A stretch of DNA of 11,505 nt from an uncultured Lachnospiraceae bacterium (GCA_947625995.1 CANQQN010000048.1:1-11505); one strand, 5' to 3'. Shown: positions 1 through 6,701, numbered from the stretch's first letter. Translations and numbers: made by a program. Notes: generated by a model not told the origin, from the sequence alone.

Positions 1-338
1 GATATCCGGCGCTTTTTCGGATCCGGCTGATGGAGAATGCCTTTGTAGCCCTCGCCGGTAGTGCGGGGCTTATTGGTATAGATCCGGGGGATCAGGATCA
101 GTTTGTCGGAAACCTTTTCCTGTACCCGGGCAAGCCGGTTTACATAATCACAGAGGGCTTCCTCATTGTCTGCGGAACAGGGGCCGATCACAACCAAAAA
201 TTTGTCGGAATCGCCTGTAAATACGTCCCGGATCTCTTTGTCGCGTTGTTTTTTTATATCAGCAAGCTTCGGAGAAAGCGGATACTGCATCTTGATATCC
301 ATGGGGATCGGAAGCTTGCGTTTAAACACCAGATTCAT
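1..338 (-). CDS. aroF: 3-deoxy-7-phosphoheptulonate (DAHP) synthase, class I, 5' part only
   Basis: The encoded enzyme condenses phosphoenolpyruvate with erythrose 4-phosphate, the first step of the shikimate pathway, in the cytosol. Only the first 112 codons are present; the gene runs off the left edge, and the family is usually about 340-350 residues. Visible hallmarks of the AroF/AroG type are VIGPCSADNE at residues 50-59, where C54 corresponds to the metal-ligand cysteine, and PRIYTNKPRTTGEGYKG at 84-100, where R85 and K90 match the PEP-binding Arg and Lys of E. coli AroG. HQPDP at 103-107 also fits. The start is well fixed: GGAGG at 346-350 (minus strand) lies 7 bases upstream of the ATG at 338-336. 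The gene has its own promoter and a large inverted repeat just upstream. Whether the enzyme is Phe-, Tyr- or Trp-sensitive cannot be read from this fragment, so aroF is a generic symbol. Confidence 0.95.
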   Translation of the reverse strand, partial: MNLVFKRKLPIPMDIKMQYPLSPKLADIKKQRDKEIRDVFTGDSDKFLVVIGPCSADNEEALCDYVNRLARVQEKVSDKLILIPRIYTNKPRTTGEGYKGILHQPDPKKRRI

Positions 339-357
339 TTGATTTCCTCCAATTGTA

Positions 358-388
358 AAAGTCTGTGTCCTATTTGGGCACAGACTTT
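358..388. repeat. Perfect 10-bp inverted repeat overlapping the aro transcription start
   Basis: AAAGTCTGTG at 358-367 is the exact reverse complement of CACAGACTTT at 379-388. Three further pairs (368/378 wobble, 369/377, 370/376) would extend it to a 13-bp stem with the 5-base loop TATTT. One arm abuts the -10 box, so the repeat spans roughly -6 to +25 of the aro transcript, and the arm centres are 21 bp (two helical turns) apart. That layout suits a repressor operator. The same sequence could act as an RNA hairpin stopping read-through from the flippase gene, but the following tract on the minus strand (TTTTACAATT) is a weak U-run. No regulator for it is visible here. Confidence 0.65.
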
Positions 389-417
389 ATTATATTGCCA
401 AACGCTATGAAAGTCAA
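389..417 (-). promoter_or_regulatory. Sigma-A promoter of the DAHP synthase gene
   Basis: On the minus strand TTGACT (417-412) is followed after exactly 17 bp by a perfect TATAAT (394-389). The expected transcription start is about 382. The -35 box overlaps the stop codon (416-414) of the upstream flippase gene, so the aro gene need not depend on read-through. This is a sequence match only. Confidence 0.8.
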
Positions 418-1985
418 TGTATTTTCTGTTTCCCCAAGACCTTGTAGCGAAGGTCAAATTCCTTCAGGCACCCCAGAATCAGGATCAGTATCAGGTAACA
501 GACTGAACAGCTTCCTATCACGAGGAGCAGCCCCAAAAGGGACAGAGGCGTCCACATAAGCAGCAGTCCTCTTGCAAGGCTGCAGGCCGCAGCCATGGAG
601 ATGCCGGGCTTTCCGATAAAGTCCCATGCCGGAATGTGAAAGGAGATGGTCTTTTTTAAGATCACCAGATACAAAAGCGTAGACAAAACATGGCAGGCCA
701 GCATACCCCAGAGATATCCGAGAATGGAAAACCGGGGTATCAGGAACAGCACAAACAAAATGCGCAGGACCAGACTGTTCAGATTGATCAGAAAAACCGT
801 GGTGGTTTTCCCCAGCCCGTGGAGGACACTGCCCAAGGTGGAAGAAATATAAAGCAGGGGACAGATCCATCCGAGGACGCAGAGAAATCTGCCGGCAAGC
901 TTGTTGTGAAATACGGCGATACCGATCTGACGGCCAAAGACTACAAAAATGCCCGTGCAGAATATACCAAGGAGCAGGCAGTATTTCACCGTATATTCCA
1001 CGGTGCTGCGCAGGGAGTTTTCTTCATGGCTTGCCTGTGCCTGCGCCACTGTTGGCAGCAGCATGGCGGAGGCTGAATTTGTCAGTGTGGACGGAAACAG
1101 GATAAAAGGAAGCGCCATACCGGTAAGCACGCCGTAAATGCTGAGGCTTTCGGCTGTAGTCAGCCCATACATCCGCAGTCTCGCGGGGATCAGCACGGCC
1201 TCCAGACTCTGCAACAGATTTATAAATACTTTGTTGGCAGTGAGCGGGATACCCTGTCTGAAAAAAGCCTCCAGAGTAGTCCTGACGCAGTCAAGGCGAA
1301 GGGAAGAGATCGGCATTTTTCGTTCAAAGGACAGAGCGGTCATACTGATGAGGGTGGAGGCTGCTTCTCCGAGAAGAAGTCCGTATACAGCCGCTTCCAC
1401 AGTGATCTGCCGTCCCTCTGCCAGTGAAATGCGGCAGATGAGCCATACGGAGAATACCCGCACAAGCTGCTCGATCAGACCGCACGCGGCGGGAACAGCG
1501 GTTTTGCGCTGGCCAAGATAATATCCCTCCACGCACATATGAACGGAGGAAAGGGGAACGCAGAAAGCAGCGATCTTCAATAGCGGGGCGCAGCGGGGTT
1601 CCCCGAGAAACTCCGACGCAAGAAATTCTCCGTAATGGCACATAAGGACTACGGCGATCAGAGAGAGAAAAAGAGAGATCATAAGCCCGATCGCAAGGAT
1701 CTGTTTGGAACTGCACGCGTCCGGATCGTTTTGTACGCCCGGCCTGCAGGCATTTGCGGCCACCTGCCTTGAGATCACAAGCTGGATGCCGGAGGAGGTT
1801 AAGGAAAAGAACAGTACGAGCAGGGGAAAGATCAACTGGTAGATGCCCAGCTGTTCCGCACCAATCCTGTGGGAAAGGAATATTCTATAATAAAAACCGA
1901 TGAGCCGGGTAAGGACTCCGGTGACCGTCAGGATCAGAGTGCCTTTCAGAATGATTTTTTTATTATTCATAGGATTCTTTGCCAT
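414..1985 (-). CDS. SpoVB/MurJ-like polytopic flippase (MVF/MOP superfamily)
   Basis: This is a membrane transporter of the multidrug/oligosaccharidyl-lipid/polysaccharide superfamily, predicted to flip a lipid-linked sugar precursor across the cytoplasmic membrane. The diagnostic part is the N-terminus, with KGTLILTVTGVLTRLIGFYY followed by a segment containing IGAEQLGIYQLIFP, close to B. subtilis SpoVB and YtgP. About a dozen or more hydrophobic segments run through the protein. At 523 residues from this start it matches SpoVB (about 520). The start is uncertain: ATG at 1985 (MAKNP) and ATG at 1970 (MNNKK) both lack a strong ribosome binding site. An in-frame ATG at 2078 would run into the ribosome binding site and start codon of the divergent gene, so I reject it. 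SpoVB is needed for spore cortex formation in B. subtilis, but Lachnospiraceae carry several paralogues, so cortex, peptidoglycan or exopolysaccharide export are all possible. The next gene on this strand is the aro gene, behind a separate promoter. Confidence 0.85.
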   Translation of the reverse strand: MAKNPMNNKKIILKGTLILTVTGVLTRLIGFYYRIFLSHRIGAEQLGIYQLIFPLLVLFFSLTSSGIQLVISRQVAANACRPGVQNDPDACSSKQILAIGLMISLFLSLIAVVLMCHYGEFLASEFLGEPRCAPLLKIAAFCVPLSSVHMCVEGYYLGQRKTAVPAACGLIEQLVRVFSVWLICRISLAEGRQITVEAAVYGLLLGEAASTLISMTALSFERKMPISSLRLDCVRTTLEAFFRQGIPLTANKVFINLLQSLEAVLIPARLRMYGLTTAESLSIYGVLTGMALPFILFPSTLTNSASAMLLPTVAQAQASHEENSLRSTVEYTVKYCLLLGIFCTGIFVVFGRQIGIAVFHNKLAGRFLCVLGWICPLLYISSTLGSVLHGLGKTTTVFLINLNSLVLRILFVLFLIPRFSILGYLWGMLACHVLSTLLYLVILKKTISFHIPAWDFIGKPGISMAAACSLARGLLLMWTPLSLLGLLLVIGSCSVCYLILILILGCLKEFDLRYKVLGKQKIH

Positions 1986-2007
1986 GCTTTTTCTTACAGT
2001 ATATGAA
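1979..2007 (+). promoter_or_regulatory. Candidate promoter of the cysteine desulfurase gene
   Basis: TTGCCA (1979-1984) and TATGAA (2002-2007) are separated by 17 bp, an acceptable but not perfect sigma-A match. It would give a leader of about 60 bases. The leader holds a 6-bp inverted repeat, TCACAG (2018-2023) and CTGTGA (2047-2052). The -35 box falls inside the first codons of the divergent flippase gene if that gene starts at 1985, which would make the two genes compete for the same DNA. Confidence 0.4.
1998..2005 (-). promoter_or_regulatory. Candidate -10 element of the flippase gene
   Basis: On the minus strand CATATACT (2005-1998) contains TATACT, a good sigma-A -10 box. It also differs at one position from the sigma-E mother-cell -10 consensus CATACAnT. 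Neither a good TTGACA-like nor a sigma-E-type -35 sequence lies at the right distance; an A/T run (poly-T on this strand) lies just upstream. The predicted transcript start near 1991 would leave only about 6 bases before the ATG at 1985 and about 21 before the ATG at 1970, which slightly favours the latter start. Confidence 0.35.
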
Positions 2008-2076
2008 TAAAAAAAAATCACAGAACGAAAAGGCGCTTTGTGAATGCTGTGAAAAATCAGGGGAAGGAGCAGTTCC

Positions 2077-3270
2077 ATGGGAGAATTTATTTATCTTGAC
2101 CATGCTGCCACGACACAGACAGCGCCGGAAGTACTGGATGCGATGCTTCCTTATCTTCAGGAATATTATGGAAATCCTTCCAGCAGCTACAGGCTGGCAG
2201 TTTCCTCAAGGAAGGCTGTGGAAAAGGCGCGGGGCGTGATCGCCGATATGATCCATGCGAAGGAGCAGGAAATTTTTTTTACCGGCGGCGGAACGGAAAG
2301 CGACAACTGGGCCCTGAAGGCTGTGGCGGAAAGCCTGCAAAAAAAAGGCAGGCATATCATCACTACGCAGATCGAGCATCATGCGATTCTTCATACATGT
2401 GAGTATCTTGAAAAAAGAGGCTTTGAAGTGACCTATCTGCCTGTAAACGAGCAGGGGTTTGTCTCGCCGCACACACTGAAACAGGCTATACGGAAGGATA
2501 CGGTCCTTATCTCGGTCATGTTCGCAAACAACGAGATCGGAACCCTTCAGCCTGTCAGCCAGATCGGACAGATTGCCCATGAAAGAGGAATCTTATTCCA
2601 TACGGACGCGGTACAGGCATTTTGCCAGATGTCCATCGATGTGAGAGAAATGCAGATCGATTTGATGAGCGCCAGCGGACATAAATGTTACGGGCCAAAG
2701 GGAGTAGGGTTTTTGTATGTCGGAGAACGGGTGCCCATGACGCCGTTTTTGCATGGAGGCGCGCAGGAGAGAAAGCTGCGGGCAGGCACGGAAAATGTCG
2801 CCGGGATCGTGGGATTCGGCGCCGCCGTAGCCATGTGTAAAAAGACTCTTTTGGAACGGGCAGAAAAAGAAAGGGTACTGCGGGATCATCTGATCGACAG
2901 GATCCTGTCCGAGGTTCCCTATACAAGATTAAACGGCAGCCGCAAAATGAGGCTGCCAAACAATGCGAATTTCAGTTTTCAGTTTATCGAGGGAGAAAAT
3001 CTGCTGGTGCTGCTGGATATGGACGGAATCTGCGCGTCGGGGGGAAGCGCCTGTACCACAGGTTCTACGGAACCCTCCCATGTATTGAAAGCCATCGGCC
3101 TTCCGGACGGTCTGGCCAACGGTTCCCTCCGGCTGACCCTGGGGGCAGGAACCTCCATGGAGGAGATCGATCGCACCGTGGAGGCGGTCAAAAAACATGT
3201 GGCAAAGCTTCGCGACGGATCCGTGGTGTATGAGGATTTTTTGGCGCGGCAGTGGGATCACAGCTTATGA
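2077..3270 (+). CDS. nifS: Cysteine desulfurase, group I NifS/IscS family
   Basis: This PLP enzyme converts cysteine to alanine and passes the sulfur as a persulfide to Fe-S scaffolds or tRNA-thiolation enzymes. At 397 residues it is full length. Visible landmarks are YLDHAATT at 6-13, GGGTESDN at 70-77, EHHAIL at 100-105 (H101 is the expected PLP-stacking His), the PLP lysine K203 in SGHK, and the persulfide cysteine C326 in GGSACTTGS. The last is the group I arrangement (E. coli IscS uses K206 and C328). AAGGAG at 2064-2069 lies 7 bases before the ATG. No IscU, SufU, MnmA or IscR gene is adjacent, so the sulfur acceptor cannot be told from context. The gene end overlaps the convergent phosphatase gene by 13 bp. 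The symbol nifS is a family name; a nitrogen-fixation role is not implied. Confidence 0.95.
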   Translation: MGEFIYLDHAATTQTAPEVLDAMLPYLQEYYGNPSSSYRLAVSSRKAVEKARGVIADMIHAKEQEIFFTGGGTESDNWALKAVAESLQKKGRHIITTQIEHHAILHTCEYLEKRGFEVTYLPVNEQGFVSPHTLKQAIRKDTVLISVMFANNEIGTLQPVSQIGQIAHERGILFHTDAVQAFCQMSIDVREMQIDLMSASGHKCYGPKGVGFLYVGERVPMTPFLHGGAQERKLRAGTENVAGIVGFGAAVAMCKKTLLERAEKERVLRDHLIDRILSEVPYTRLNGSRKMRLPNNANFSFQFIEGENLLVLLDMDGICASGGSACTTGSTEPSHVLKAIGLPDGLANGSLRLTLGAGTSMEEIDRTVEAVKKHVAKLRDGSVVYEDFLARQWDHSL

Positions 3271-4055
3271 AAAACGGGTTTTCTCTGTTGAAAGGTGCAG
3301 AGGTATCTGACGCCGCACTCTTTTAAAAGGGCCACGGCCCTTGGAAATTCGTAGGCAACCATATCCGGCGTGTGGGCGTCGGCGCCAAGAGTGATGATCT
3401 CTCCGCCCAAGGACAGATACCGGCGGATCACATCCGGCATGGGATTGGTGGTGCCAAGCCCCCGCTTATAGCCGCCGGTATTGACTTCCAGACCGATATT
3501 TTTTTCTATAAGGAGCTTAAGGATAGGCTCCAGATAGCTTGCGTATGCTTCGTAAGTATAGTATCGGTTTTTGTTGGGACCGTATCTCACCACATAGTCC
3601 AGATGACCGCAGACGTCTATATCGGAAAAGGCGTTAAGATTTTCAAGGACGGTCTCAAAATATTCCCCGTAAGCTTCGGATTCGTTCCTGCCCTTGTAAT
3701 ATGCAGGGTAATAAACGTCCTGCCCTCCCGCCACATGGGTGGAGCCGATAATAAAATCAAAAGGATAATTTTTGATATAATCCGCGAAATAAGGTCCAAG
3801 GTGGGGCTGCAGGCCAAGCTCCACGCCGATGCGGACGTCGATCTTAGAACGGTATTTTTCCCGGAACGACTCCATTGCGGGAAAGTAGCTGTCCGTGTTG
3901 AGAGTAAAGTCGCATTCATCCTGTGGAAAATCCGGGTCGTGATGGTCGGTGATACAGATGGAGGACAGGCCCTTTTTTATGGCTGCCTCGATCATATCCT
4001 CCACAGGAGCGTCGCTGTCTCCCGAATAACAGGTGTGCATATGATAATCAAACAT
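3258..4055 (-). CDS. hisJ: Histidinol-phosphatase, PHP (HisJ/HisK) family
   Basis: The protein is predicted to hydrolyse L-histidinol phosphate to histidinol, the penultimate stage of histidine synthesis, in the cytosol. At 265 residues it has the normal length. It shows the PHP metal-site pattern in order: H5 and H7 (DYHMH), H38 in TDHHD, E79 in GVELG, H107 in GSTHV, H151 in GHLD, and D226 and H228 in GADAH. The start is fixed by GGAGG at 4065-4061 (minus strand) 5 bases before the ATG. It begins 18 bp after the mannosyltransferase stop and is probably co-transcribed with it. No other his gene is nearby, so a different phosphoester substrate is possible; the family assignment is firmer than the substrate. 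Its 3' end overlaps the convergent desulfurase gene by 13 bp. Confidence 0.88.
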   Translation of the reverse strand: MFDYHMHTCYSGDSDAPVEDMIEAAIKKGLSSICITDHHDPDFPQDECDFTLNTDSYFPAMESFREKYRSKIDVRIGVELGLQPHLGPYFADYIKNYPFDFIIGSTHVAGGQDVYYPAYYKGRNESEAYGEYFETVLENLNAFSDIDVCGHLDYVVRYGPNKNRYYTYEAYASYLEPILKLLIEKNIGLEVNTGGYKRGLGTTNPMPDVIRRYLSLGGEIITLGADAHTPDMVAYEFPRAVALLKECGVRYLCTFQQRKPVFHKL

Positions 4056-4073
4056 GTGGACCTCCGTTTTCTA

Positions 4074-5348
4074 TTAATAGAAATTCACGTTTTTCAAAAA
4101 CAGCGGCAAGAACAGCGCCGTAAACGAGGTAAATATGACCAAGAGCGCCTTGTAGATAAGGGGATGCTTATGGCTTCCCATCGCCAGTACCATAAACATC
4201 GGCAGCGCGCAGGTCATATATCTGGCTGTGCTGAGAGGCCATGTAATGGAATAATTCATAAGAAAATATACAAAAAAGTATGCGGAATGTGTAACAGACA
4301 CACGGCGCAGGCCGTAGATCAATATGATCAGGGCAAAGGCAAAGATCGCCAACTGGGGGATCCATAAGGTTCGGTTTGTGACAGGATCGCTTCCGATCTG
4401 CTCCCACATAGTCCGCAGCGTGTTTGTAAAATAAGTGGAACCCTGAAACCAGTGTTCTTTTTGGTAGATCAGGAATTGAAAAGGATTCCCGGTAGCTTTG
4501 TAATTTACACCAAGATAGATCAATGTGCCGACGCCCATGACCGCGATAAAGAGAACTTTTTGGTAGCAGAGCTTCCAGAAATCCCGGAATCTTTTTTCCT
4601 TCAGCATGGTGAAAGGTTTATAAAACACCAGCACTTCTACAGCCGCGGGGATCACAAGGAGAAGCCCCTGCATCCGTGAAAGGGCGGCCAGAGCCCCCCA
4701 GATGCCTGCCGCGGGAAATTGATGCTTGCGGATGTAATACAGACATGCGGCGGAAGTCAGGAAAAAAAGACTTTCCGTGCGGACGGCGCCAAAGAAAAAT
4801 GACACGGGGAACAGGGATAACAGAAGAACGGCCCGGAATGCGATCTTTTTGGTGTATTCATTGGCAACCAGCGCGTAGAAAAAGCAGCAGCCGGCCACAA
4901 AGCAGACGTTGGTTACGATATAAGCACAGTGGTAATAATCGGGAATGATCAGATGCACGATTCGGATCAGCCATGGATACAGCGGGAAGAAGACTACAAA
5001 AAGATGCTCGCCGTCTTCTGTAAAGTTTTCATATCCCAGCTTTGCAAGGTTGATGTAGTGGCTGCCGTCCCAGTTTCCCCACATGGTCGGGAGGTTGGAG
5101 ACTTCACCCACATCGAACAGCGGGAGAATGTAGACGCTCAGCAGGTAAAAAAAGAACCTGATAAACAAAGCCCAGCCTACCACGTCGAGGATGTCGGAGG
5201 CTGTGACGGTTTCTCCGGAGAAAGCCGGTTCGACGGATAATCTGATCTTGCGCGGACCAAGTGGGATTTCCCTGACACCGACAATGCGGATGAGGATTAC
5301 CAGAAAGGCGAAGATCACAGGTATGGAAAGCAAAATATGGACAAGCAT
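4074..5348 (-). CDS. PIG-V-like mannosyltransferase (GT-C fold, COG5542 type)
   Basis: This 424-residue integral membrane protein resembles the bacterial relatives of the eukaryotic GPI mannosyltransferase PIG-V. These are GT-C enzymes that take a sugar from a polyprenyl-phosphate donor on the outer face of the membrane. Evidence: an N-terminal hydrophobic anchor (about 1-24), a second segment near 56-78, the external-loop motif WGNWDGSHY at 90-98 where D94 is the likely catalytic or metal-binding Asp, FFPLYPWLIR at 120-129, and LFPVSFFFGAVRTESLFF at 179-196, followed by many hydrophobic helices. The ATG at 5348 has AGAGGAG upstream but about 12 bases away, which is long; no better start is evident. 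It leads a two-gene operon with the PHP phosphatase. Donor sugar and acceptor (surface glycan, lipid or protein) cannot be inferred from the sequence. Confidence 0.82.
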   Translation of the reverse strand: MLVHILLSIPVIFAFLVILIRIVGVREIPLGPRKIRLSVEPAFSGETVTASDILDVVGWALFIRFFFYLLSVYILPLFDVGEVSNLPTMWGNWDGSHYINLAKLGYENFTEDGEHLFVVFFPLYPWLIRIVHLIIPDYYHCAYIVTNVCFVAGCCFFYALVANEYTKKIAFRAVLLLSLFPVSFFFGAVRTESLFFLTSAACLYYIRKHQFPAAGIWGALAALSRMQGLLLVIPAAVEVLVFYKPFTMLKEKRFRDFWKLCYQKVLFIAVMGVGTLIYLGVNYKATGNPFQFLIYQKEHWFQGSTYFTNTLRTMWEQIGSDPVTNRTLWIPQLAIFAFALIILIYGLRRVSVTHSAYFFVYFLMNYSITWPLSTARYMTCALPMFMVLAMGSHKHPLIYKALLVIFTSFTALFLPLFLKNVNFY

Positions 5349-5386
5349 GGAATCGTGCAGCTCCTCTCAGCGTTTGATTTCTGTAT

Positions 5387-5415
5387 ATTTTATCAGATTA
5401 TAGCGCTGTATGCAA
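5387..5415 (-). promoter_or_regulatory. Candidate promoter of the mannosyltransferase-phosphatase operon
   Basis: On the minus strand TTGCAT (5415-5410) and TAAAAT (5392-5387) are 17 bp apart, a reasonable sigma-A promoter. It gives a leader of about 30 bases before the ATG at 5348. A perfect TATAAT at 5402-5397 lies inside this spacer but has only TCTAAT at the -35 distance, so it is a weaker alternative. Confidence 0.5.
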
Positions 5416-5442
5416 GAAAATTAGAGCGTAACAGGATCGGGC

Positions 5443-5486
5443 AAAATGGAAAATCCCCCGGCGCCGCATATGGCGCAGGGGGATTT
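5443..5486 (-). terminator. GC-rich hairpin with minus-strand U-tract, no assigned gene
   Basis: AAATCCCCC (5451-5459) pairs with GGGGGATTT (5478-5486). After one mismatch, GCGCC (5461-5465) pairs with GGCGC (5472-5476) around the loop GCATAT. Read on the minus strand, the hairpin runs into TTTTCCATTTT, as in an intrinsic terminator. On the plus strand it is followed by ATAAGGGGAGG, which is not a U-tract. No minus-strand gene is recognisable between this hairpin and the divergent DUF5688 gene. It may end a small RNA, block stray transcription, or control the downstream glycosyltransferase operon. Confidence 0.55.
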
Positions 5487-5618
5487 ATAAGGGGAGGATA
5501 AGTATTACTATTTCTCTTTTGTAGCGAAATTGTCGGGGGAAGAAGACAATTTCTATTGGTAGTATCAACGGTTTTGCCGGTTTTATACATAAACACCTGA
5601 AAAAAATAAAAAATAAGA
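5487..5618. other. Unassigned intergenic stretch with a second inverted repeat
   Basis: This stretch contains no convincing gene. It holds a perfect 9-bp inverted repeat, GAAATTGTC (5526-5534) and GACAATTTC (5545-5553), with a 10-base loop, and a short direct repeat CGGTTTT (5569-5575 and 5578-5584). A GGGGAGG at 5491-5497 resembles a ribosome binding site but no usable start codon follows it. With the hairpin at 5451-5486 it could be part of a structured RNA on either strand; I recognise no known riboswitch. Confidence 0.4.
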
Positions 5619-5648
5619 TTGACAAATGGATATGTTATAAAATATAAT
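5619..5648 (+). promoter_or_regulatory. Sigma-A promoter of the DUF5688 gene
   Basis: A perfect TTGACA (5619-5624) and a perfect TATAAT (5643-5648) are separated by 18 bp. The expected start is near 5655, giving an AT-rich leader of about 53 bases with AAGGAG at 5695-5700 before the ATG at 5708. It should be a fairly strong constitutive promoter. Confidence 0.75.
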
Positions 5649-5707
5649 TAGAACATGAGGTAACAAAATATATAAGAATAAAATAATTAAATATAAGGAG
5701 AGATAAA

Positions 5708-6616
5708 ATGGAATATGAAGAATTTAAAAATTGTGTAGTAGAATCTGTTAAGAAAGAATTAAGTAGCAAAGAGAAAATAGAAATTCACAGTATGATGAAG
5801 AATAATTCCAAAAAGATGGACGGACTGATGGTGTTCCGGGAGGGCAGCACCATTGCGCCGGCGTTGTATCTCAATGAATATTTTGAAGAGTACCAAAAGG
5901 GAGAGCCTATCGGAAGTATTGTGGGAGAGATCACGGATTTTTACAAATATGAAAAGGACAAGGCAGATACCATTGATATAGAGTTTTTTAAGGACTATGA
6001 TCAAATCAGGGAACATATATTTTTTAAGCTCATCAATTACGACAGGAACAGGGAACAGCTTGCGAAGATTCCCCATATACGTACATTGGATCTTGCCATT
6101 GTATTTTACTGCAGGCTGCGTCACGATACCATGGGGGATATCATGATCCAGATCTACAATTCTCATATGCAGATGTGGAAGGCCGGGCTGGACGATCTGT
6201 ATGAGGTGGCCATGAAAAATTCCCAGAAAAAGCTGCCTATAGAGTTAAAGAGCATGAATGAAGTGATCAGGGAGACCCTGTTGCAGGATGCCGCCGAAAT
6301 TGAGCGGGAAGACGTACATCAGGTATGTGTGGACGACAATATGTATGTTCTGACCAATTACCTGCGCCAGTACGGCGCTGCGTGCATGCTTTATCCGACC
6401 GTGTTGTCGAAGTTTGCCATGACGATAGGCAGCGATTTTTACATAATCCCAAGTTCTGTCCATGAGGTGATCCTGCTTCCCGCCCGGAAGGATTACACAA
6501 AAGAGAAGCTGGAGGAGATGGTGCGGCAGGTAAATAAGACCCATGTCGCGCAGGAGGATGTGCTTTCAGATTCTGTCTACATCTTTTCCAAAAAGATCAA
6601 GAAGATCATCTTTTGA
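5708..6616 (+). CDS. DUF5688 family protein, function unknown
   Basis: This 302-residue cytosolic protein has no signal peptide or membrane segment. I recognise it as a DUF5688 member, a family common and often multi-copy in Lachnospiraceae, from the order of its conserved blocks: ISP/IAP-YLNEYFEEY-like APALYLNEYFEEYQKGE (about 51-67), IFFKLINYDRNREQLAKIPH (109-128), LDLAIVFYCRL (132-142), VLTNYLRQYGAACMLYP (214-230) and GSDFYIIPSSVHEVILLP (241-258). I see no catalytic motif, and the activity is not known. AAGGAG lies 7 bases before the ATG and a strong promoter precedes it. The gene is odd in composition: by hand count the first 100 bases contain 24 G+C, while 50 bases at 5821-5870 contain 32. 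The downstream glyS gene has its own promoter, so this gene is likely transcribed alone or with read-through, as no terminator is seen after it. Confidence 0.8.
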   Translation: MEYEEFKNCVVESVKKELSSKEKIEIHSMMKNNSKKMDGLMVFREGSTIAPALYLNEYFEEYQKGEPIGSIVGEITDFYKYEKDKADTIDIEFFKDYDQIREHIFFKLINYDRNREQLAKIPHIRTLDLAIVFYCRLRHDTMGDIMIQIYNSHMQMWKAGLDDLYEVAMKNSQKKLPIELKSMNEVIRETLLQDAAEIEREDVHQVCVDDNMYVLTNYLRQYGAACMLYPTVLSKFAMTIGSDFYIIPSSVHEVILLPARKDYTKEKLEEMVRQVNKTHVAQEDVLSDSVYIFSKKIKKIIF

Positions 6617-6648
6617 TCCAAGAAAAAGCAAAGTCTGTCATTTTCTTA

Positions 6649-6677
6649 TTGAAAAGGAGAAAAAGAAAAGTTATAAT
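6649..6677 (+). promoter_or_regulatory. Sigma-A promoter of glyS
   Basis: TTGAAA (6649-6654) and a perfect TATAAT (6672-6677) are 17 bp apart, predicting a start near 6684 and a leader of about 30 bases. This leaves no room for a T-box leader, the usual control for many Firmicutes aminoacyl-tRNA synthetase genes. Confidence 0.75.
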
Positions 6678-6701
6678 ACTTGAAACAGAAAATGATAGAA
6701 A

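Noticed and set aside
2018..2052. TCACAG/CTGTGA inverted repeat in the desulfurase leader as an operator
   Set aside because: Only 6 bp per arm with a 23-base gap; this is expected by chance and has no conserved extension. Noted in the promoter entry only.
414..2078. Longer flippase reading starting at the ATG at 2078
   Set aside because: It would cover both divergent promoters and the desulfurase ribosome binding site, and the extra 31 residues do not look like the family N-terminus.
5393..5596. A 67-codon minus-strand open frame with an AGGTG upstream of its ATG codons
   Set aside because: It runs straight through the GC-rich hairpin and the mannosyltransferase promoter, has a biased Pro/Asn/Leu-rich composition from those structures, and resembles no protein I know.
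5491..5647. Protein-like fragments in two plus-strand frames (KYYYFSFVAKLSGEEDNFYW, then SINGFAGFIHKHLKK) suggesting a frameshifted remnant gene
   Set aside because: There is no start codon in either frame, the second fragment overlaps the strong DUF5688 promoter, and the match to any family is unknown; chance is likely.
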